A stretch of 7,304 bases of DNA from Clostridiales bacterium oral taxon 876 str. F0540 (lineage in GTDB: Bacteria > Bacillota > Clostridia > Clostridiales > Clostridiaceae). A program made the translations under genes and the position numbers. Below are positions 4,870-7,304 of this stretch, piece after piece. The stretch's first letter is position 1, and each line of letters starts with the position of its first letter. Where the stretch lies: NCBI GenBank assembly GCA_000466585.1, contig KE993480.1, positions 1 to 7,304 of the forward strand, in the 5' to 3' direction. The notes below the pieces were generated by a model. The model worked only from the letters and a program-made list of their open reading frames with translations. It had not been told where the DNA came from and made no database searches.

Positions 4870-6130
4870 TTTTTTGTGCTTCTTTTAAATAAAGTTTATA
4901 TTCCTCTTTCCTATTAGTCTCAGAGCTTAGAGCTAATAGTTTTATATATGTCTTCAAAGCTTCCTCTGTATTCTCCATTTTATTAAACAAATTTATCATC
5001 TTAAGATAAATATCTGCAAGTTCTTCATATTTTTTATATCCAACATATAAGTCTTCCAGCATCTTATATCCGTCAATTATAAATTTGTAGTCATTATTTT
5101 TTTCTGCAATAACTATCGAATAATTAATAAGCTGCAAAGCTTCTATTTTCATATCTTGTTTTAAAAGCACCCGGGCTTTATTAAGCACTGTATGACTAAG
5201 ATTATAAATATCCTTTCTCTGCCTGATAAAATATGCTTTATCCAAATACAAAAGAGCTTTGTCAAGTTCATTCATATCCATATACAAAGCACCTAAACTG
5301 TTGTATATATAGCCTAAAAGCGTATCCTCAGAATCCTCAAATTTATTGATTAAATCACTAAGTGTATTTACTGCCAGCTGATAATCATTGCTTTCAATAT
5401 AACAGTTAGACTTTAAGACAACTGCCCCTGCATATTCTTTAACATCTTTAGAAACATCACATAATTCTATACAACTATCTATATATTTTATTGCAAGTTC
5501 TAAGTTGTTTAATCTTTTATAGCATAAAGCCATATTATATAAACTGCTTTTCATTGTATTTTTATCATTAACAATAATAGAGTTCTCATAACATTTATTA
5601 AGATAAGTTATTGCCTCCATATAATTCAGCATCATAATCTTACACTTACCTAATTTATTATAGATGAATGCCTTTTCCTCTGGCTTATCGTCCACATTGT
5701 CCAAAATTTCATAGTAATATGTAAAAGCTTCTTCATATAATCTATTCTCGTAGAGACTGTCGGCTTTTATTTTGTACACTTCCGGTATTAGGCTTTTAAT
5801 ATCATAATCCTTAACAAGCATGGTTACTGTATTTAGATCCTCAGAGGTTAGCTCACTCTTTAATTTTTCACGGCAGAACTCTTCAGCTTGCTCCTTTGCA
5901 GTAATCATTAACCAACGCTCGTCTATATTCAGAGTTACACCTAATTCAGCAGCTTTTCTCTTAAAAATTTCTACAAGCTCAGAAGCAACATGATAAGGCA
6001 GCTTTCTTTTCCCGTTTTCAATCATGCTTATAAAATTTCTGGATACTCCAGAAGCGTTAAGCTCTTCCTGCTTTATATTTAGTTCTTTTCTTAACTTTTT
6101 TATCTTTTCACCAACATCAAGAAATTTCAT
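4862..6130 (-). CDS. HTH-TPR transcriptional regulator, RRNPP-like
   Basis: The 422-residue protein has an N-terminal XRE-type helix-turn-helix (about 7-65; recognition region SRNFISMIENGKRKL at 30-44). A long run of tetratricopeptide repeats follows from about 116 to the end, around eight; a clear one is 274-300 (YIYNSLGALYMDMNELDKAL and on). There is no signal peptide or membrane segment. This architecture and length match the RRNPP peptide receptors (NprR, PlcR, clostridial Qsr), in which an imported peptide bound in the TPR groove changes DNA binding. The gene directly downstream encodes a short exported peptide, as expected for such a pair. The start is preceded only by a weak GGTGG, 5 bases from ATG. 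No clear promoter was found; copies B and C of the hairpin repeat lie upstream. HTH-TPR proteins also act in other regulation, so the peptide link is inference. Confidence 0.88.
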   Translation of the reverse strand: MKFLDVGEKIKKLRKELNIKQEELNASGVSRNFISMIENGKRKLPYHVASELVEIFKRKAAELGVTLNIDERWLMITAKEQAEEFCREKLKSELTSEDLNTVTMLVKDYDIKSLIPEVYKIKADSLYENRLYEEAFTYYYEILDNVDDKPEEKAFIYNKLGKCKIMMLNYMEAITYLNKCYENSIIVNDKNTMKSSLYNMALCYKRLNNLELAIKYIDSCIELCDVSKDVKEYAGAVVLKSNCYIESNDYQLAVNTLSDLINKFEDSEDTLLGYIYNSLGALYMDMNELDKALLYLDKAYFIRQRKDIYNLSHTVLNKARVLLKQDMKIEALQLINYSIVIAEKNNDYKFIIDGYKMLEDLYVGYKKYEELADIYLKMINLFNKMENTEEALKTYIKLLALSSETNRKEEYKLYLKEAQKIL

Positions 6131-6203
6131 TTATACCACCACTTTACCCTTATATAAAATCTATATAAAACACAAATGCCTTTTCATGCCTTATATTTGT
6201 AAC

Positions 6204-6309
6204 TATATACAATGCAATAAAGTTCTTACCTTCATAATGTCACAAAATATCCAATCTACAAGGATTTATGGGACATTATGAAGGTATTAGAACTTTTGCA
6301 TTGTATATA
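6204..6309 (+). repeat. Hairpin repeat, copy B
   Basis: Ends TATACAATGCA and TGCATTGTATA are exact inverses. The inner stem pairs 6227-6241 with 6272-6286, 15 bp without a mismatch, and differs in sequence from copies A and C. The centre CAAAATATCC / GGATTTATG nearly pairs, with apical loop AATCTACAA. The whole element could fold into one long hairpin. It begins about 74 bp upstream of the regulator's start codon and contains no ORF. Confidence 0.85.
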
Positions 6310-6401
6310 ATAATTATATCAACTTATAAACATAATATCCATTTATTAACTAATATTTAATAAATAATTTGTTTTTTTGCGTTACACCCTTCAAGCTTTA
6401 C

Positions 6402-6508
6402 TATATATAATGCAATAAAGTTCTTACATTAACAATGCCCCAAAATATCCAATCTTCAAGGATTTTTGGGACATTGTTAATGTATTAGAACTTTTGCATT
6501 GTATATAT
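6402..6508 (+). repeat. Hairpin repeat, copy C
   Basis: It has the same orientation as copy B, with core sequences 198 bp apart. The inner stem pairs 6425-6437 (TACATTAACAATG) with 6472-6484, 13 bp perfect, followed by one C:A mismatch and two C-G pairs. The centre is CAAAATATCC, loop AATCTTCAA, then GGATTTTTG. The right end lies within a few bases of the ffs terminator's T-tract. The 90 bp between B and C are AT-rich, without a gene. Confidence 0.85.
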
Positions 6509-6511
6509 ATC

Positions 6512-6542
6512 AAAAAATAAAAAAAGATGCCTTCTTAGCATC
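6512..6542 (-). terminator. Terminator of the tRNA-Ser/SRP RNA unit
   Basis: On the minus strand GATGCT (6537-6542) pairs with GGCATC (6526-6531) including one T-G pair, with a 5-base loop. It is followed by T7, A, T6 (6525 down to 6512). It ends about 32 bases beyond the SRP RNA 3' end and stops readthrough towards repeat copy C and the regulator. Confidence 0.8.
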
Positions 6543-6573
6543 ACAAAGCTTAATTATAAAATTGTTATGTAAA

Positions 6574-6840
6574 CCGTGCACCTCGCTTTGACTGATAGCA
6601 TATGAGCGTTATCTATACAGTTAACTCAAACCAGGTTTCCCTACGGCACACAAAAATGATCACTTACCGCTGCTTCCTTCCGGACCTGACGGGGTTCATG
6701 AGTTTCTGTTGCGTAGGACCCAATTCTCAACGCCACTTTTATAGACCAGACCTCACATGCTAGAGCCTAAGCGAGGAATTCAATCCTGCTGTAGCGGATT
6801 GCAGGTTACAGGGCACCGCTAGTTCCCCATCTAGCACGGA
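6574..6840 (-). ncRNA. ffs: Signal recognition particle RNA, large Gram-positive type
   Basis: This RNA is the scaffold of the signal recognition particle, which with Ffh delivers nascent membrane and secreted proteins to the translocon. On the minus strand it starts TCCGTGCTAG and ends GGTGCACGG, whose CCGTGC / GCACGG ends pair. The Alu-domain hallmark CGGTGCCCTGTAACCTGCAA lies near the 5' end. The Ffh-binding helix 8 reads GTCAGGTCCGGAAGGAAGC (about 6672-6690), with its GGAA tetraloop. The length of about 267 fits the Bacillus/Clostridium form (271 in B. subtilis). Ends are judged by pairing and may be off by a few bases. It starts only about 10 bases after the CCA of tRNA-Ser, so the two are almost surely one transcript cut apart. 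The next replication gene, dnaX, follows after the inserted regulator cassette. Confidence 0.96.
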
Positions 6841-6850
6841 AAAGTTTAAC

Positions 6851-6940
6851 TGGCGGAGAAAGGGGGATTCGAACCCCCGGTAGAGTTTCCCCTACACACG
6901 CTTTCCAGGCGTGCTCCTTAAACCACTCGGACATCTCTCC
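6851..6940 (-). tRNA. tRNA-Ser (anticodon GGA)
   Basis: The minus strand gives a 90-base class II tRNA including an encoded CCA. Acceptor GGAGAGA pairs with TTTCTCC (one G-T), discriminator is G. The anticodon arm is CACGC-CTGGAAA-GCGTG, anticodon GGA. A long variable arm (GTAGGGGAAACTCTAC) and a T arm GGGGGTTCGAATCCCCC follow. It reads UCC and UCU serine codons. It is the first gene of the tRNA-Ser/ffs unit, with a strong promoter 51 bp upstream. Confidence 0.98.
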
Positions 6941-6990
6941 ATATACTCATGAAACTAAACTTTTCTGTTGTTGTCATAACGACAAGATTG

Positions 6991-7019
6991 ATTATACTAT
7001 GATTTTTATTTTAAATCAA
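6991..7019 (-). promoter_or_regulatory. Promoter of tRNA-Ser and ffs
   Basis: On the minus strand TTGATT (7014-7019), a 17-bp spacer and a perfect TATAAT (6991-6996) make a strong housekeeping promoter. Transcription would start near 6984, leaving a leader of about 44 bases. A small TTGTC / GACAA hairpin (6971-6985) lies at the start of that leader. Confidence 0.85.
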
Positions 7020-7197
7020 TAGTCTTTAATATAAATATTTATGGAATACTATGAAATTTATTCTTACTATAAGAAATGTATTTATCAAAAATAAATCAAA
7101 CCTCTTAATAAATGCAAACTCATATGCAACATGGAGCAAAACCCATGTATTTCCTAGCAAATCAAATTTAATTTAATATAACAGCCTCTAATCAAGG
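7020..7197. other. Spacer between divergent stable-RNA promoters
   Basis: No gene, terminator or repeat can be supported here. The only structure is a short hairpin, ACATGG / CCATGT, near 7129-7150. Together with the two promoters it makes up the 330-bp gap between the divergent tRNA genes. Confidence 0.6.
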
Positions 7198-7226
7198 TTG
7201 ATGAAATTCACCCCAGCATATATAAT
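7198..7226 (+). promoter_or_regulatory. Promoter of the right-edge tRNA
   Basis: TTGATG (7198-7203), a 17-bp spacer and a perfect TATAAT (7221-7226) form a strong promoter. The start site would be near 7232-7234, about 38 bases before the tRNA. A C/G-rich GTCGGGT follows the start. It may drive a larger tRNA or rRNA operon outside the window. Confidence 0.85.
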
Positions 7227-7270
7227 AAAATTCGTCGGGTGAGCCGATAAGTAACAAACCTCAAAAGCGA

Positions 7271-7304
7271 GGGCGCATAGCTCAGCTGGGAGAGCATCTG
7301 CCTT
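7271..7304 (+). tRNA. 5' part of a tRNA, probably Val (UAC)
   Basis: The first 34 bases fit a tRNA exactly: acceptor strand GGGCGCA, TA, D arm GCTC-AGCTGGGA-GAGC, A26, anticodon stem TCTGC, C32, T33 and T34. The anticodon therefore begins with U. The TCTGCCTT stem matches Gram-positive tRNA-Val(UAC); tRNA-Ala(UGC) is the alternative. The remainder, including anticodon positions 35-36, lies beyond the window. Confidence 0.8.

Noticed and set aside
6024..6281. 85-codon plus-strand frame across the regulator start and repeat B
   Set aside because: It is a shadow of the HTH coding region that runs into the hairpin repeat; no protein family is visible.
6300..6403. A promoter for the regulator between repeats B and C, or outward promoters in the repeat ends
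   Set aside because: TATA-like -10 matches are everywhere in this AT-rich DNA and none has a -35 at proper spacing.
6204..6508. CRISPR array
   Set aside because: The units are long self-complementary hairpins, only two sit together, and there is no regular short repeat-spacer pattern or cas gene.

Overview
This looks like a chromosomal window from a low-GC, spore-forming Firmicute, most likely a Clostridium (Clostridiaceae). Three things point there: the strong A+T bias, strong AGGAGG-type ribosome binding sites, and the gene order tRNA-Ser / large SRP RNA / dnaX / ybaB (yaaK) / recR / yaaL / bofA, which is the conserved Bacillus-Clostridium order. All of that block lies on the minus strand, so it reads from right to left here. 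BofA, the inhibitor of pro-sigma-K processing, implies endospore formation.

Layout from the left. Positions 1-328 hold no gene, but contain an imperfect palindrome and repeat copy A. A 62-residue zinc-ribbon protein (329-517, plus) converges on bofA, with two hairpin terminators between them. Then, on the minus strand, come bofA, yaaL, recR, ybaB and dnaX. The recR-ybaB gap holds two palindromic sequences, and the ybaB-dnaX gap holds a diverged repeat copy D. Upstream of dnaX, and separated from it by a terminator and a promoter, sits a two-gene cassette: a 422-residue HTH-TPR regulator (4862-6130) followed by a 46-residue exported-peptide gene (4638-4778) that has its own extended -10 promoter. 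Next come repeat copies B and C, the ffs terminator, the SRP RNA and tRNA-Ser(GGA) with their shared promoter. A promoter on the other strand drives a tRNA (probably Val) that runs off the right edge.

Functionally, dnaX, ybaB and recR belong to replication and repair, yaaL and bofA to a small conserved protein and sporulation control, and ffs to protein export. The cassette between ffs and dnaX is the accessory part. Its architecture (cytoplasmic HTH-TPR receptor plus a downstream short prepropeptide) is that of RRNPP-type peptide quorum sensing, the group that includes PlcR/PapR, NprR/NprX and clostridial Qsr/Qsp. The peptide is too short to be found by a standard ORF cutoff.

The second notable item is a family of about 105-bp hairpin elements, four copies in 7.3 kb. 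Their stem sequences differ between copies, yet base pairing is kept by paired substitutions.
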